A stretch of DNA of 64,000 bases, taken from contig CACWYC010000004.1 in assembly GCA_902765025.1 (NCBI GenBank), positions 30,958 through 94,957 of the forward strand, given 5' to 3'. The DNA comes from Oscillospiraceae bacterium. Lineage in GTDB: Bacteria; Bacillota; Clostridia; Oscillospirales; Oscillospiraceae. Of the stretch, positions 7,883 through 16,720 are shown piece by piece; the first letter of the stretch is position 1, and every line of letters starts with the position of its first letter. The position numbers and the translations under genes were made by a program. Under the pieces are notes generated by a model. That model did no database searches. It saw only the letters and a program-made list of their open reading frames with translations, and was not told where the DNA came from.

Positions 7883-8902
7883 TTACGGATTTGTATACCC
7901 TCCCAGGGTGACGCCGGTGTAGTACCACTGCAAAATCTCCTGCCACGTCTTGCCCTGGCGGGCCAGCTCGTTGGCGCCGTACTGGCTCATGCCCACGCCG
8001 TGGCCGTAGCCGGTGACCCGGAAGGTGACGCTCTCCCCCTCCCGGGCCACGGTGAAGGCGGTGGAGCGCAGGCCGTAGAGCCGCCGCATCTCCGCCCCGG
8101 ACACGGTGACGCCGCCCACGGTGAGGGAGCCCACCCGGCCCGAGGCGTCCGCCACGGGGCTGCCCAGCCAGTCGCCGGAGAAATCCGCCTCCGGGTGGGC
8201 GGCGGCAAAGGTGGCCCGGAAGTCGGCCTCGGACAGGGTCTTGACGCTGTAATAGTTGGGCACGGTGTCCGCCCCCTCGGGGCTCTCCACGCTGACAAGA
8301 TAGGGCAGGTCCGCCGCCCACACGTCGGCGCAGCGGGCGGTGGCCCCGCCGGAGGAGGAGTGGAACACCGCCATGATGGGCTGATTATCATAGAGGGCCA
8401 CCACGCCGTCGGTGGCGGCCACGGCGTCCTTGACCCGCTGGGACAGGGCTTCATACTGGTCGCCCCACTTGGCCTTGGCCTCCGCCTGGCTCAAATAGGC
8501 GCTGCAGCAGCCGGGGTCGTCGCACACGTCCGCCTGGGGGTGGCGGGGCTTGCCGCCGGAGCGAATCTGATAGAGAATATAGGTGCGCTCCGCCACCGCC
8601 TGGGCCGACAGCGCCGCCGCCTCAAAGGAGGGCAGCATCTCCCCCTGCACCACGCAGGGCAGGTACTCCGCCATGGTCATGGTCTCCACCGTGTCGCCGA
8701 TCAGCACCCGGAGGGACATCTCCGCATCATGCAGGCCCACGGGGGCCGTTTCCTCCGCCGGGGTGGGGGCGGCGGTGGCCGCCGGGGCGGGCTGCACCTC
8801 TTCATCGGCAGGGGCGCTCTCCCCGGCGTGGAGCCAGGTGAGGGCAAAGAGAAGGGCCGTCAGCGCGAGGCCCACGGTGATGCTCTCTTTCATAAGGGTC
8901 AC
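7883..8902 (-). CDS. SpoIID/LytB-domain protein
   Basis: 339-residue secreted or membrane-anchored protein: an N-terminal hydrophobic segment (about 7-24), a Pro/Ala/Glu-rich linker, then a SpoIID domain. Family motifs seen: VVQGEMLPSFEAAALSAQAV, AERTYI, FHSSSGG, and the C-terminal GYGHGVGMSQYGA. SpoIID is a lytic transglycosylase needed for engulfment during sporulation; SpoIID-like paralogues also occur outside that role. GTG at 8902 is chosen because GGAGG lies 7 bases upstream; an ATG three codons later is possible. It stands alone between the response regulator and tadA. Confidence 0.88.
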   Translation of the reverse strand: MTLMKESITVGLALTALLFALTWLHAGESAPADEEVQPAPAATAAPTPAEETAPVGLHDAEMSLRVLIGDTVETMTMAEYLPCVVQGEMLPSFEAAALSAQAVAERTYILYQIRSGGKPRHPQADVCDDPGCCSAYLSQAEAKAKWGDQYEALSQRVKDAVAATDGVVALYDNQPIMAVFHSSSGGATARCADVWAADLPYLVSVESPEGADTVPNYYSVKTLSEADFRATFAAAHPEADFSGDWLGSPVADASGRVGSLTVGGVTVSGAEMRRLYGLRSTAFTVAREGESVTFRVTGYGHGVGMSQYGANELARQGKTWQEILQWYYTGVTLGGYTNP

Positions 8903-9086
8903 ATCCTTTCCTCCCCATTGTACGAAAAGGGGCGGGAAGAAAAGGACAAAGCCTGTCGGCGGTGAAAAGATTGTTTGCGCGGAATTTAATACATTTTTAA
9001 TATTTTATCCCGAACTTTTGTAACATAAGGCGGGTATCTTAATATCTGCAAGAGACAAATACTTTTTTCATCTATCTTCCTACCAT

Positions 9087-9128
9087 TAAAAGCCGAGGGC
9101 GTTTCGCCCCCGGCTTTATGGTTTTTTT
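9087..9128. terminator. Hairpin between tadA and the spoIID-like gene
   Basis: AAAGCCGaGGGCG / CGCCCcCGGCTTT stem around 9089-9117. The better T-run is on the + strand (GTTTTTTT), yet the gene it follows, tadA, is on the minus strand where the tail is only TTTTAATGG. It may still end tadA transcription. Confidence 0.5.
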
Positions 9129-9153
9129 ACCTTTTTGAATACGGCAAAGGTCA

Positions 9154-9603
9154 TTACCGCATTTTTTTGAAGAAGTCGGACAGGACGGCGGCGCAGTCCT
9201 CTGCCAGGATGCCGCCCACCAGTTGGGGGTGGTGGGGAAAGTCCTCCATAAAGAGGTTCAGCACGCCGCCGCAGGCCCCCATGGCCCGGTCACGGGCACC
9301 GTAGAACACCCGGCGGACGCGGGCGTTGACGATGGCCCCGGCGCACATGGGGCAGGGCTCCAGGGTGACGTACAAATCGCAGTCCTCCAGCCGCCAGGAG
9401 CCCAGGGCGGCGTTGGCCTGGGCCATGGCTTCCATCTCCGCGTGGGAGGCCACGGACTGCTTCTCCTCCCGGCGGTTGCGGCCCCGGCCGACGATGGCGC
9501 CGTCCTTGACGATGACGCAGCCCACCGGCACCTCCCCCGCCGCGGCGGCCTCCCGGGCCAGGGCAAGGGCCTGGGCCATAAACTGTTGATGCACGGTTTC
9601 CAT
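9154..9603 (-). CDS. tadA: tRNA-specific adenosine deaminase TadA
   Basis: 149 residues. TadA converts adenosine 34 of tRNA-Arg(ACG) to inosine. The zinc/catalytic signature is complete: His54-Ala-Glu56 (HAEMEAM) and Cys84/Cys87 (PCPMCAGA). The C-terminal region with RRVFYGARD and MGACGGVLNLF matches TadA rather than general cytidine deaminases. The start at 9603 (METVHQQFM) gives normal family length. Transcribed leftward, divergent from yaaL-bofA. Confidence 0.95.
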   Translation of the reverse strand: METVHQQFMAQALALAREAAAAGEVPVGCVIVKDGAIVGRGRNRREEKQSVASHAEMEAMAQANAALGSWRLEDCDLYVTLEPCPMCAGAIVNARVRRVFYGARDRAMGACGGVLNLFMEDFPHHPQLVGGILAEDCAAVLSDFFKKMR

Positions 9604-9681
9604 GGCGGGACGCTCCTTTGATTAAACTCTGGCATATTTGTCCAAACTACCCGTACAATAATGGTACAAGGAGGAAGGACT

Positions 9682-9975
9682 ATGCCCCGTAAACGTGACC
9701 GGTCTGACCCGGAGATGGCCAGCCTTTTGCAGGAGATGGCCGGGCTGAGTGAGACCATGAAGGACGCCTATGTGCGCTTCAACTGCGTGGATGACCCGGA
9801 CCTCATTGAGGCCACCATCTTTGAGATCAACGCCTGCAAGGCCCGGTACAATTATATTCTGCGGTGCGTCAAGGCCAAAAACGGCGCCCCCATGGCCCGG
9901 CCCCACGCCGTGGCGGTGCCCAAGGTGGCGGTGGCGGCTGTCAGCGCGGAGGGAGGTGACGTATGCCTTACGTGA
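9682..9975 (+). CDS. YaaL-family protein (DUF2508)
   Basis: 97 residues with a helical DUF2508 core (SLLQEMAGLSETMKDAYVRF ... ARYNYILRC). The family has no known function, but in Bacillus and Clostridia it is found between recR and bofA. Here it overlaps bofA by 13 bases, preserving half of that synteny. ATG at 9682 follows AAGGAGGAAGG; the in-frame ATG at 9661 lies before this site and is not used. The C-terminal 30 residues are an Ala/Val-rich extension. Confidence 0.8.
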   Translation: MPRKRDRSDPEMASLLQEMAGLSETMKDAYVRFNCVDDPDLIEATIFEINACKARYNYILRCVKAKNGAPMARPHAVAVPKVAVAAVSAEGGDVCLT

Positions 9976-10229
9976 CGTGGATCGCCGCAGGGGCGGTGGG
10001 CCTTTTCCTGCTGCTGGCGGTGGGGCGGCTGGTGAAGTCGCCGCTAAAGCTCATCGTGCGGGTGGGGGTGAATACCGCGTTGGGCCTTTTCGCCCTGTGG
10101 CTATTGAACATGACCGCGCCCTACACCGGGCTCTCCCTGGGGATGAACTGGTTCAACGCCCTGGCGGTGGGCATTCTGGGACTGCCGGGGCTGGGGCTGT
10201 TGCTGCTGGTGCAGTGGGTGCTGCTGTAA
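9963..10229 (+). CDS. bofA: Pro-sigmaK processing inhibitor BofA family protein
   Basis: 88-residue membrane protein with two to three hydrophobic segments and the BofA-family tail NWFNALAVGILGLPGLGLLL. In Bacillus, BofA holds the SpoIVFB protease inactive in the outer forespore membrane until sigma-G signals; many Clostridia keep bofA even where the checkpoint differs. The ATG follows GGAGGTGACGT, located inside the end of yaaL. The next gene converges on it with only three bases between stops. Confidence 0.88.
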   Translation: MPYVTWIAAGAVGLFLLLAVGRLVKSPLKLIVRVGVNTALGLFALWLLNMTAPYTGLSLGMNWFNALAVGILGLPGLGLLLLVQWVLL

Positions 10230-10232
10230 GCG

Positions 10233-11240
10233 TCAGTTAAACCGCACCACACGGTGGGCCACCTTGTAGAGAGCCCGGACGAAGGCGGCGCCGCCTTTGC
10301 CGGGGATAGACGCCAGGCGCAGCACGATCTGACGGCGGAAACGGTCCGCCCACGGTGCGTCGTATGCCCGGCAGGCGCGCCACATCTCCGCCAAATCCTG
10401 CTCCGCCTGGGCGGTGCCGCTGAGGCGGGCGCAGAGGACGGAGATGGCCAGCATGACCAGCAGCTCATGGCGGCAATAGGCCCGCTGGCGCTTTTCCGGC
10501 AAGTCGTCCAAGTGGCAGCAGGTGAAGCACAATTCCGTGACCTTGAGCTGGTGGGCATAATGGCGGGTCATCACGTCCGCCTGGACGCTCTGGCCGCCCC
10601 GGCCGATGAAGTAGCGGTACAGATCCAGATTCATGTAATACATCTTCTGTGCGCTGCGCAGGTTGCCGTAGACCATGTAGTTGTCCTCATAAAAGGTGTG
10701 CTTGGGCATCTGCAGGCCGGTCTGGCGCAACAGCGCCGTGCGGAAGGTGCAGGCGTGAATCATGAGAATCTGGTCTATGCGGAAGGGTCGGGTCTCGCCC
10801 CAGGTGAACACCCGGTCCTGGGGCAGGGCGTTGGAGAAATTGATGGAGCGATTGCCCTTGCCGTCGGCGTGCTCATAATAGTAATTGGTGATAAAAAGAT
10901 CCACGCCGCCCCGGCGGTCCACCGCCTCCAGCGTGTCTAAAAAGCGGGGGAAATCCAGCAGCCAGTCGTCGCTGTCCACGGTTTTGAAATAGGTGCCGGT
11001 GGCCCGGGCCAGGCCCTGGTTGATGCCCTCGCCGTGGCCGCCGTTTTCCTGGTGGACCACCCGGACCATGGAGGGGTACGATTCCGCGTAGCGGTCGGCG
11101 ATCTCCCCGGTGCGGTCGGTGGAGCCGTCGTCGATGATGATGATTTCCACCCGCTCACCGCCGATGAGCAGGCTGTCGATGCACTTTTCCATATAGTCCT
11201 GGGAGTTGTAGCAGGGTACGGTGACGGTCAGGAGTTTCAT
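10233..11240 (-). CDS. Family 2 glycosyltransferase
   Basis: 335 residues, GT-A fold. Nucleotide-binding acidic motif IIIDDGS at residues 34-40 and DXD-type motif VDSDDW at 88-93 are visible. No membrane helix is evident, so it probably works at the inner face of the membrane on a cell-surface glycan. The C-terminal third (about 225-335) is helical and unlike the standard GT2 core. It stands apart from the capsule locus, converging on bofA. Donor and acceptor sugars cannot be read from the sequence. Confidence 0.88.
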   Translation of the reverse strand: MKLLTVTVPCYNSQDYMEKCIDSLLIGGERVEIIIIDDGSTDRTGEIADRYAESYPSMVRVVHQENGGHGEGINQGLARATGTYFKTVDSDDWLLDFPRFLDTLEAVDRRGGVDLFITNYYYEHADGKGNRSINFSNALPQDRVFTWGETRPFRIDQILMIHACTFRTALLRQTGLQMPKHTFYEDNYMVYGNLRSAQKMYYMNLDLYRYFIGRGGQSVQADVMTRHYAHQLKVTELCFTCCHLDDLPEKRQRAYCRHELLVMLAISVLCARLSGTAQAEQDLAEMWRACRAYDAPWADRFRRQIVLRLASIPGKGGAAFVRALYKVAHRVVRFN

Positions 11241-11293
11241 GATGTTTTCCTCTATCTATCCACAGTTTCCGCTTGCCCCGGAAGGGCGGGGCG

Positions 11294-11363
11294 AAAAAAA
11301 CAATGCTGCATAACGGTGCCCTCCGGGCCTTCTGCGTTCCTTTTGGCAGGAGGCACGGAGGGC
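11294..11363 (-). terminator. Possible terminator downstream of the GH3 remnant
   Basis: On the minus strand GCCCTCCG (11363-11356) pairs with CGGAGGGC (11325-11318) around a long internal loop, and a T7 run follows at 11300-11294. The distance of stem to T-run makes it a weak terminator. Confidence 0.4.
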
Positions 11364-11422
11364 AGTGTTATATTGTATTACATTTTTTTCGACATGTCCA
11401 GCGTTGAAACGGGCAAAGGCGG

Positions 11423-13447
11423 TCACACCAGTTCTTTTTGCCGCCGGGCCCGCTTGCGCTGCCGGAAAAAGCCTGCCGCCAGCTTGCCCACGCCCTTGCA
11501 AAGGCCCAGGGCGTGGCCGTTGACGATGTCCAGGATGCCGTCGCACATCTCCTGGGACACCAGGCCACCCGCCATCTTGCCGATGGCCCGGATGGGCATG
11601 TTGTAGATAAACGTGATGTTCAGATCCGGCTCACCCTTTTCGATGCTCTTGCGGAGCATGGCGTCCATGACCCGCCACACCAGGCGGGCCTTCAGGCTGC
11701 GGGCGTAGTAGAGCTGGGCGATGGCGTCGTTGGGCTGGATGGTGCCGGCCCAGTGGCCATCGGGAATCTCGTGGCCCAACAGGGCTTCGTATTCCCCATC
11801 GGAGACGGCCTTGATATGGCCGCTGACGTAGCTGGGCAGCCGGGACAAATCCTCACAGGCGGGGGCGCCGGTGCCCGCCACGGTGACGGTGCCGGACAGG
11901 CGCACGTCCGCCACGCTGGCACAAATCTGAATCTCATAGTCGCCGCCGTCCACCTCGAAGCGGTCGGTGACGGTGTTCCAGTAGCGGAAGGCCTTGTCGT
12001 CCAGGGGGATGGTGACGGTTTTGCTCTCGCCGGCCTTCAAAAACACCTTTTGGAAGCCTTTCAGCTCTTTATTGGGGCGGTAGACGGTGGGGTTGACGGC
12101 GTGAACGTAGAGCTGGGCCACCTCGGCGCCGTCTCTGTGGCCGGTGTTGGTGAGGGTGAAGGCGGCCTCCTTTTCGGAGACCTTGAGGTCAGAATACGCG
12201 AAGGTGGTGTAGCTCAGGCCGAAGCCAAAGGGGAACAGGACGGGGACGCGGGCGGTGTCGTAATAGCGGTAGCCCACGTAGAGGCCCTCCCGGTATTCCA
12301 CATTGCGCTCACGGGCGGGGAAATAGGGGGCGGAGGAGCAGTCCTCATACCGGAGGGGGTAGCTCTCGGACAGCTTGCCGGAGGGGTTGACCTCCCCCAG
12401 CAGCACCCGCAGCACGGCGGAGGCGCCGGCCTGGCCGCACAGGTAGCCGTGTACCACGGCTTTGCAGCGGTCCAGCCAGGGCATCTCGATGCTGGAACCG
12501 GCGGAGAGCACCACAATCACGTTGGGGTTGGCGTGGGAGACGGCTTGGAGGGTCTCTATCTGGCACTGGGGGATGGCGAGGGTGGCGCGGTCCAGGCCCT
12601 CGGACTCGCTGATTTCATCCAGGCCCAGGTACAGCAGCACGTAATCCGCCTGTTTGGCAAGGTCGGCGGCCTGCTGCATCATGGCCTTGTCGGGGGCGCC
12701 GTGGCGGGGGTAGCCGGGGGCGAAGCCCGCCACATTGAGGTCAAATTGGCCGATGACGTCCATGGTGTTGTCCAGCTTGGTGCAGTTGACCACGGAAGAA
12801 CCCGCGCCCTGGTAGCGGGCCTTTTGGGCAAACTCGCCGATGACGGCCACACGGCTGCCCCGTTTAAGGGGCAAAATGTTGTCCTCATTTTTCAGCAGGA
12901 CGATGGACTGCTCGCTGGCCTTTTGGGCAAAGGCGTGGTGGGCGTCCACGTCAAAGGGCTTGCCCTTGAGGTCGTCCACGGCCTTGCGGGTGGACAGCAC
13001 CACATCCAGCAGTTCATCTACCCGCACGTCCACCTCTTCCTCGCTGATGCGGCCCTCGTAGACGGCCTGCATCAGCTGGTGGGGGCTGTCGCCGCCGGTG
13101 GAGGGCATCTCCAGATGGGAGCCGGCCCGGACGCCGTCCACAAAGTCGTTGCAGGCGCCCCAGTCGGACACCACGAAGCCGTCGAAGCCCCAGGTGTCCC
13201 GGAGGATTTTTTGGAGAAGCTGCTCGTTTTCGTTGGCGTATACGCCGTTGACCATGTTATAGGAGGACATGATGGCCTTGGGATGGCCCTCGGTGACGGC
13301 GATCTCAAAATTGGTGAGGTAGATCTCCCGCAGCGTGCGCTGGTCCACCACGGAGTTGGAGGCCATGCGGCGCAGCTCCATGTTGTTGGCGGCGAAGTGC
13401 TTGGGGCAGGCGGAGACGCCGTTTTTCTGGATGCCCCGGATGTGCAC
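11423..13447 (-). pseudogene. Glycoside hydrolase family 3 (beta-glucosidase type), 5'-truncated
   Basis: About 674 residues of a GH3 enzyme (the frame opens at 13471 but homology begins near IRGIQKNGVSACPKHF at 13441). The catalytic nucleophile Asp103 (GFVVSDWGA), the GH3 C-terminal domain (LLKNEDNILPLKRG) and the fibronectin-III-like domain (FPFGFGLSYTTF onward) are intact, plus a C-terminal tail of about 110 residues. The first 100 or so residues of the barrel, which carry substrate-binding residues, are missing. At that point the DNA switches to a GH43 gene on the opposite strand. No ribosome site precedes the apparent ATG. Probably inactive, or an assembly chimera. Confidence 0.85.
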
Positions 13448-14057
13448 CGGCAACACCCACGGCAGCCTCATCGAAATCGGCGAACGGTACTACATCTTCT
13501 ACCACCGCCACTCCAACCGCAAGCAGAGCTCCCGCCAGGCCTGCGCCGAGGAGATCCGCTTTGCAGACGGCAAATTCCACCAGGCGGAGATGACCTCCTG
13601 CGGCCTCAACGGCGGCCCCCTGGCAGGCGTGGGCCACTACCCGGCCTACATCGCCTGCAACGTGTACGGCATACACGGCACCCGGTTTATGTCCATGGTG
13701 AAATACCGCAAGGGTCTGAACCCCTTCCTGACCCAGAAGGGCGGCGACCGGGAGGAGGGGCCGGACCAGTACGTGTCCAACTTCTGCACCGACTGCACCG
13801 TGGGCTTCAAGTATTTTGACCTGCGCAAGACCCGCTCCCTCGCCGTGCAGCTCCAGGGCTACGGCAACGGCTGTGCCGTCACCGTCCGTACGGAGGAGCA
13901 CGGAGCGCCCATTCTCCGCATCCCGGTGGAGACCTGCCTGGAGCCCAAGACCTTCTCCGCCCTCCTGCCCGCAGGGCTGGGCGAAAAAGAGGCCCTCTAC
14001 TTTAGCTTAGAGGGCAAGGGCGGCAGCTTCGACTTTATCTCTTTTGATTTGGCGTAA
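13443..14057 (+). pseudogene. Glycoside hydrolase family 43, 3' fragment
   Basis: About 204 C-terminal residues of a GH43 xylosidase/arabinofuranosidase-type protein: GNTHGSLIEIGERYYIFYHR, SRQACAEEI, EMTSCGLNGGPL and the C-terminal beta-sandwich region are recognisable. The catalytic five-bladed propeller that should precede NTHGS is absent. Reading upstream in frame gives only the antisense of the GH3 gene, so the ATG at 13335 is not a real start. It is the other arm of the head-to-head junction at about 13436-13452. Confidence 0.82.
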
Positions 14058-14122
14058 TTGGCAGCATAGCGAAAGGGCGCTGCGAAAAAGTCGATTAGCA
14101 GAAAACGGTCTCGTTTCACTTG

Positions 14123-14270
14123 TAGGGGACGCCGCCCCCGGCGTCCCGGCGGAAAAACCTTATCATAGCAGCAATCTCCGGCAAATTCGGGCTTTTCCCG
14201 TTTTTGCCGGAGATTGTTATTGTGTAGTTTCTTTGTGCTGCGCGGGCTGCCGGGGCGTCAGCCCCTACAT
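14123..14270. repeat. Two REP-like palindromes
   Basis: GGGACGCC-gcccc-CGGCGTCCC preceded by GTAGG (14122-14147) and GGGGC-gtca-GCCCCTACA (14252-14269). Both carry the CCCCTAC/GTAGGGG end tag seen in the repeats near 4.1 and 17.8 kb. Confidence 0.65.
14170..14220 (+). terminator. Strong hairpin after the GH43 fragment
   Basis: CAATCTCCGGCAAA pairs with TTTGCCGGAGATTG (14-bp perfect stem, loop of 16). The T-tail is poor (TTATTGTG). Likely the original terminator of the GH43 gene. Confidence 0.55.
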
Positions 14271-14300
14271 TATGTCATAGGCTATCTTCACAGTCCTTTT

Positions 14301-15026
14301 TTACCGCTCCAAATGCTCTTTATCCCAACCGTAGAGGGGATAGCGCTCCATGGCGCCGAACAGCTTTTGCTTCAAGTCCGGGTAGCGGCCCTCCAGCTCC
14401 GTCAAAAGCTCCTTTACCTCCTGGCGGCGGGAATGGCCGTCCCGGGGGCAGGTGTTTTTCACCACCGGAAGCTGCTCCCGCGCCACCACCCGGCGGATAT
14501 CCTCCTCGTGGCAGTACAGCAGGGGTCGAATCTGGGTGACGCCGGTGCGGTCCAGATAGGTGACGGGCTGGAAGCAGCCGATGCGGCCTTCAAAGAGGAG
14601 ATTCATCAGCAGGGTTTCCACAGCGTCGTCATAGTGGTGGCCCAGGGCGATTTTGCGGATGCCCCGCTCCGTCAGGGCGGTGTTCAGGCTGCCCCGGCGC
14701 AGCTTGGCGCAGAGGGAGCAGGGGTTTTTCTCCTGCCGGTCCTGAAAGACGATGTCATACACCGGCACGCTGATGCGGGTATAGGGCACGCCCAGGCGGT
14801 CACACAGCGCCGCCACGGGGGCGAAGTCCATGTCCGGCATGCCCATCTCCAGGGTGATGGCCTCCACGGTGAAGGGCACGGGGTAGAACTTCTGGAGCCG
14901 GGCCAGGGCGGTGAGGGTCAAAAGGCTGTCCTTGCCGCCGCTGACGCCCACGGCGATGCGGTCGCCGGGGTCAATCATGTTGTAATCACTGACGCAGGCC
15001 CGCACCAGGCCGAGAATCCGCTGCAT
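14301..15026 (-). CDS. TtcA-like tRNA thiolation ATPase (PP-loop)
   Basis: 241 residues of the PP-loop ATPase superfamily. SGGKDS (29-34) activates the tRNA base as an adenylate; Cys103/Cys106 (CSLC) and Cys193 (NTCPRDG) match the three cysteines that hold the [4Fe-4S] cluster in TtcA, which makes 2-thiocytidine at tRNA position 32. GHHYDDAVETLLMN is also conserved. The ATG at 15026 follows GGAGGT; the long in-frame extension upstream has no start signal and overlaps rplM. Other TtcA-like paralogues exist in Clostridia, so the exact tRNA base is an inference. Confidence 0.88.
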   Translation of the reverse strand: MQRILGLVRACVSDYNMIDPGDRIAVGVSGGKDSLLTLTALARLQKFYPVPFTVEAITLEMGMPDMDFAPVAALCDRLGVPYTRISVPVYDIVFQDRQEKNPCSLCAKLRRGSLNTALTERGIRKIALGHHYDDAVETLLMNLLFEGRIGCFQPVTYLDRTGVTQIRPLLYCHEEDIRRVVAREQLPVVKNTCPRDGHSRRQEVKELLTELEGRYPDLKQKLFGAMERYPLYGWDKEHLER

Positions 15027-15129
15027 AGGGTACCTCCGGAAAAAATGAAATTGCGTTTTGAGAAAACGAGAGAAAACAGGAGCATTTAAGAGCAAATACG
15101 AGATGTTGTTGCCGTAATCAAAAATGGTG

Positions 15130-15158
15130 TTGACAGCGGGCGGGGGGTGTGCTATAAA
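15130..15158 (+). promoter_or_regulatory. Promoter of rplM-rpsI
   Basis: TTGACA (15130-15135), 17-base spacer, TATAAA (15153-15158). The 80-base leader that follows can form a CGCG/CGCG outer and CTTG/CAAG inner helix (15167-15211), possibly an L13 autoregulatory leader, but I cannot confirm that. Confidence 0.8.
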
Positions 15159-15245
15159 TACTCTTGCGCGTTTGAATGTCTTGATTGTAGCAAGGCGGCG
15201 CGGAAATGTAAAGCAATACATTATAATAAATGGAGGAAATACACC

Positions 15246-15671
15246 ATGTCCACTTATATGGAAAAGAAGGGCTCTGTGGAGCGTAAGTGGTACGTCGTCG
15301 ATGCCGCCGGCAAGCCCCTGGGCAAGACCGCCGTTATCGTCGCCGACCTGCTGCGCGGCAAGGGCAAGGTCACTTACACCCCCCACGCCGACTGCGGCGA
15401 CAACGTGATCGTCATCAACGCCGGCAAGGCTGTGCTCACCGGCAACAAGATGGAGCAGAAGTACTACCGCACCCACTCCGGCTGGGTGGGCGGCCTGAAG
15501 GAGACCAAGTACCGCATCCTCATGCAGGAGAAGCCCGAGCTGGCTATGCGCGTGGCCGTGCGCGGCATGATGCCCCGCAACATCGTCACCAAGGATTCCC
15601 TGAAGCGTCTGCATGTGTATGCCGGCGAGAACCATGAGCATCAGGCCCAGAAGCCCGAGCTCGTCAAGTAA
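15246..15671 (+). CDS. rplM: 50S ribosomal protein L13
   Basis: 141 residues matching L13 over its whole length ([38 protein letters not shown]). L13 is an early assembly protein of the large subunit. ATG at 15246 follows TGGAGGAAATACACC; the frame is open further upstream, but the promoter and ribosome site fix the start. Forms the conserved rplM-rpsI operon with the next gene, 14 bases downstream. Confidence 0.98.
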   Translation: MSTYMEKKGSVERKWYVVDAAGKPLGKTAVIVADLLRGKGKVTYTPHADCGDNVIVINAGKAVLTGNKMEQKYYRTHSGWVGGLKETKYRILMQEKPELAMRVAVRGMMPRNIVTKDSLKRLHVYAGENHEHQAQKPELVK

Positions 15672-15685
15672 GGAGGAGAAGAAGA

Positions 15686-16090
15686 ATGTATCAGTCCAAG
15701 AATCCCTACAAGTACGGCACCGGCCGTCGTAAGTCCTCCGTGGCCCGCGTCCGCGTGTTCCCCAACGGCACCGGCAGCATCACCATCAACGGCCGCGACA
15801 TCGACGAGTATTTCGGCCTGGAGACCCTGAAGATGGTGGTCCGTCAGCCCCTGAACAGCACCGATATGCTGGGCAAGTGCGACATCGTGGCCACCGTGGA
15901 AGGCGGCGGCGTGTCCGGCCAGGCCGGCGCTCTGCGCCACGGCATCAGCCGCGCCCTGCTGCAGGTCAACCCCGAGTTCCGCGCCATCCTGAAGAAGGCC
16001 GGTTTCCTCAAGCGCGATCCTCGTATGAAGGAGCGCAAGAAGTACGGTCTGAAGGCCGCCCGTCGGGCTCCCCAGTTCTCCAAGCGTTAA
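15686..16090 (+). CDS. rpsI: 30S ribosomal protein S9
   Basis: 134 residues, complete S9 ([20 protein letters not shown] at the start, and the basic tail [17 protein letters not shown] that reaches the P-site tRNA). Its last 53 bases recur at 17567-17619 with only third-position and stop-codon changes, so the 3' end of this gene has been the target of a site-specific insertion. The intact copy probably carries the 3' end brought in by the element, while the displaced original end sits downstream with the original terminator. Confidence 0.98.
   Translation: MYQSKNPYKYGTGRRKSSVARVRVFPNGTGSITINGRDIDEYFGLETLKMVVRQPLNSTDMLGKCDIVATVEGGGVSGQAGALRHGISRALLQVNPEFRAILKKAGFLKRDPRMKERKKYGLKAARRAPQFSKR
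16038..16090 (+). repeat. attL-like copy of rpsI 3' end
   Basis: Shares 19 identical bases (16038-16056, AGAAGTACGGTCTGAAGGC) and then near-identity with 17567-17619; both encode the same S9 tail. Confidence 0.8.
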
Positions 16091-16109
16091 TCAAAAGCAT
16101 CAAAACGTC

Positions 16110-16150
16110 AAAACCCTGGAATCTCAACGATTCCAGGGTTTTCCTCTTTT
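16110..16150 (+). terminator. Terminator after rpsI (left end of element)
   Basis: AAAACCCTGGAAT / ATTCCAGGGTTTT, 13-bp perfect stem, 7-base loop, then CCTCTTTT. It lies inside the insert and so replaces the displaced native terminator at 17641. Confidence 0.88.
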
Positions 16151-16220
16151 GCGAGGTTTATCGCGGCTTGTTCTTTCTCATCCCATTTTATACGGGATAA
16201 AAACGGGCTAATTCGCAAAA

Positions 16221-16242
16221 ATGGGTTAATTTAGGGGTTAAA
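16221..16242 (+). repeat. 22-bp direct repeat, left copy
   Basis: Starts ATGGGTTAATTTAGGGG and is identical to 17487-17508. Each copy lies inside an att-like end of the element, so they may be recombinase arm-binding sites. Confidence 0.75.
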
Positions 16243-16273
16243 TGAGGGAGCCAAGCTGCCTGTTCTTTGATGC

Positions 16274-16708
16274 TTATTTCATCTCCTGTATCCGGTCATT
16301 CATCTTCTTCGCTTCCTTGCGATAATATCTCATGAACAGGAACCAGATGATAAACGCAACCCCAAGCTGAATGGCCGCGATAATGATTCCCTGCGAGATA
16401 GTCGCGGAGCCGCCAATCCAGCCAACCGCATAAGCGACTATAGTGTATACAACACAGCCAATGCCCATGTGGATGATCACTCTGATCGGCATAGGAATGC
16501 TGTCTTTTCTGTACACGATTGTCGGAACGCCAAACCCAAGGCCGATCAATACGCATCCGACAACCATTTTTGTAAACCGATAATTGTCAAGGCTAAAGTT
16601 GCCTTTATATCCTATGTCAAAAACAATCCCCACCAGGCAGAAAATCGCCATGGCCATACCGATGCTGATCACCGTGCTTTTCACCAGATCTTTCATTGTC
16701 TCCTTCAT
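16274..16708 (-). CDS. DUF3021 family membrane protein
   Basis: 144 residues with four hydrophobic segments (about 13-32, 46-66, 76-97, 106-127) and a charged C-terminal tail. DUF3021 proteins are nearly always encoded beside a LytTR-domain regulator, as here (12 bases downstream of it), and are thought to act as the membrane partner or anti-activator. Lower GC and different codon use than the flanking ribosomal genes support acquisition with the rpsI element. Confidence 0.85.
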   Translation of the reverse strand: MKETMKDLVKSTVISIGMAMAIFCLVGIVFDIGYKGNFSLDNYRFTKMVVGCVLIGLGFGVPTIVYRKDSIPMPIRVIIHMGIGCVVYTIVAYAVGWIGGSATISQGIIIAAIQLGVAFIIWFLFMRYYRKEAKKMNDRIQEMK

Positions 16709-16720
16709 TGCTTTTCCCTC

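Noticed and set aside
13335..13445. N-terminal extension of the GH43 frame
   Set aside because: It is only the antisense of the GH3 gene and lacks any GH43 similarity.
11438..13819. 793-codon open frame on the + strand, opposite the GH3 gene
   Set aside because: High-GC antisense shadow: rich in Gly/His/Val/Gln, no domain, no ribosome site. The same applies to the long frames opposite DUF1846 (26220-27791), tex (27746-29227), pgi (33489-34946) and feoAB (31735-32919).
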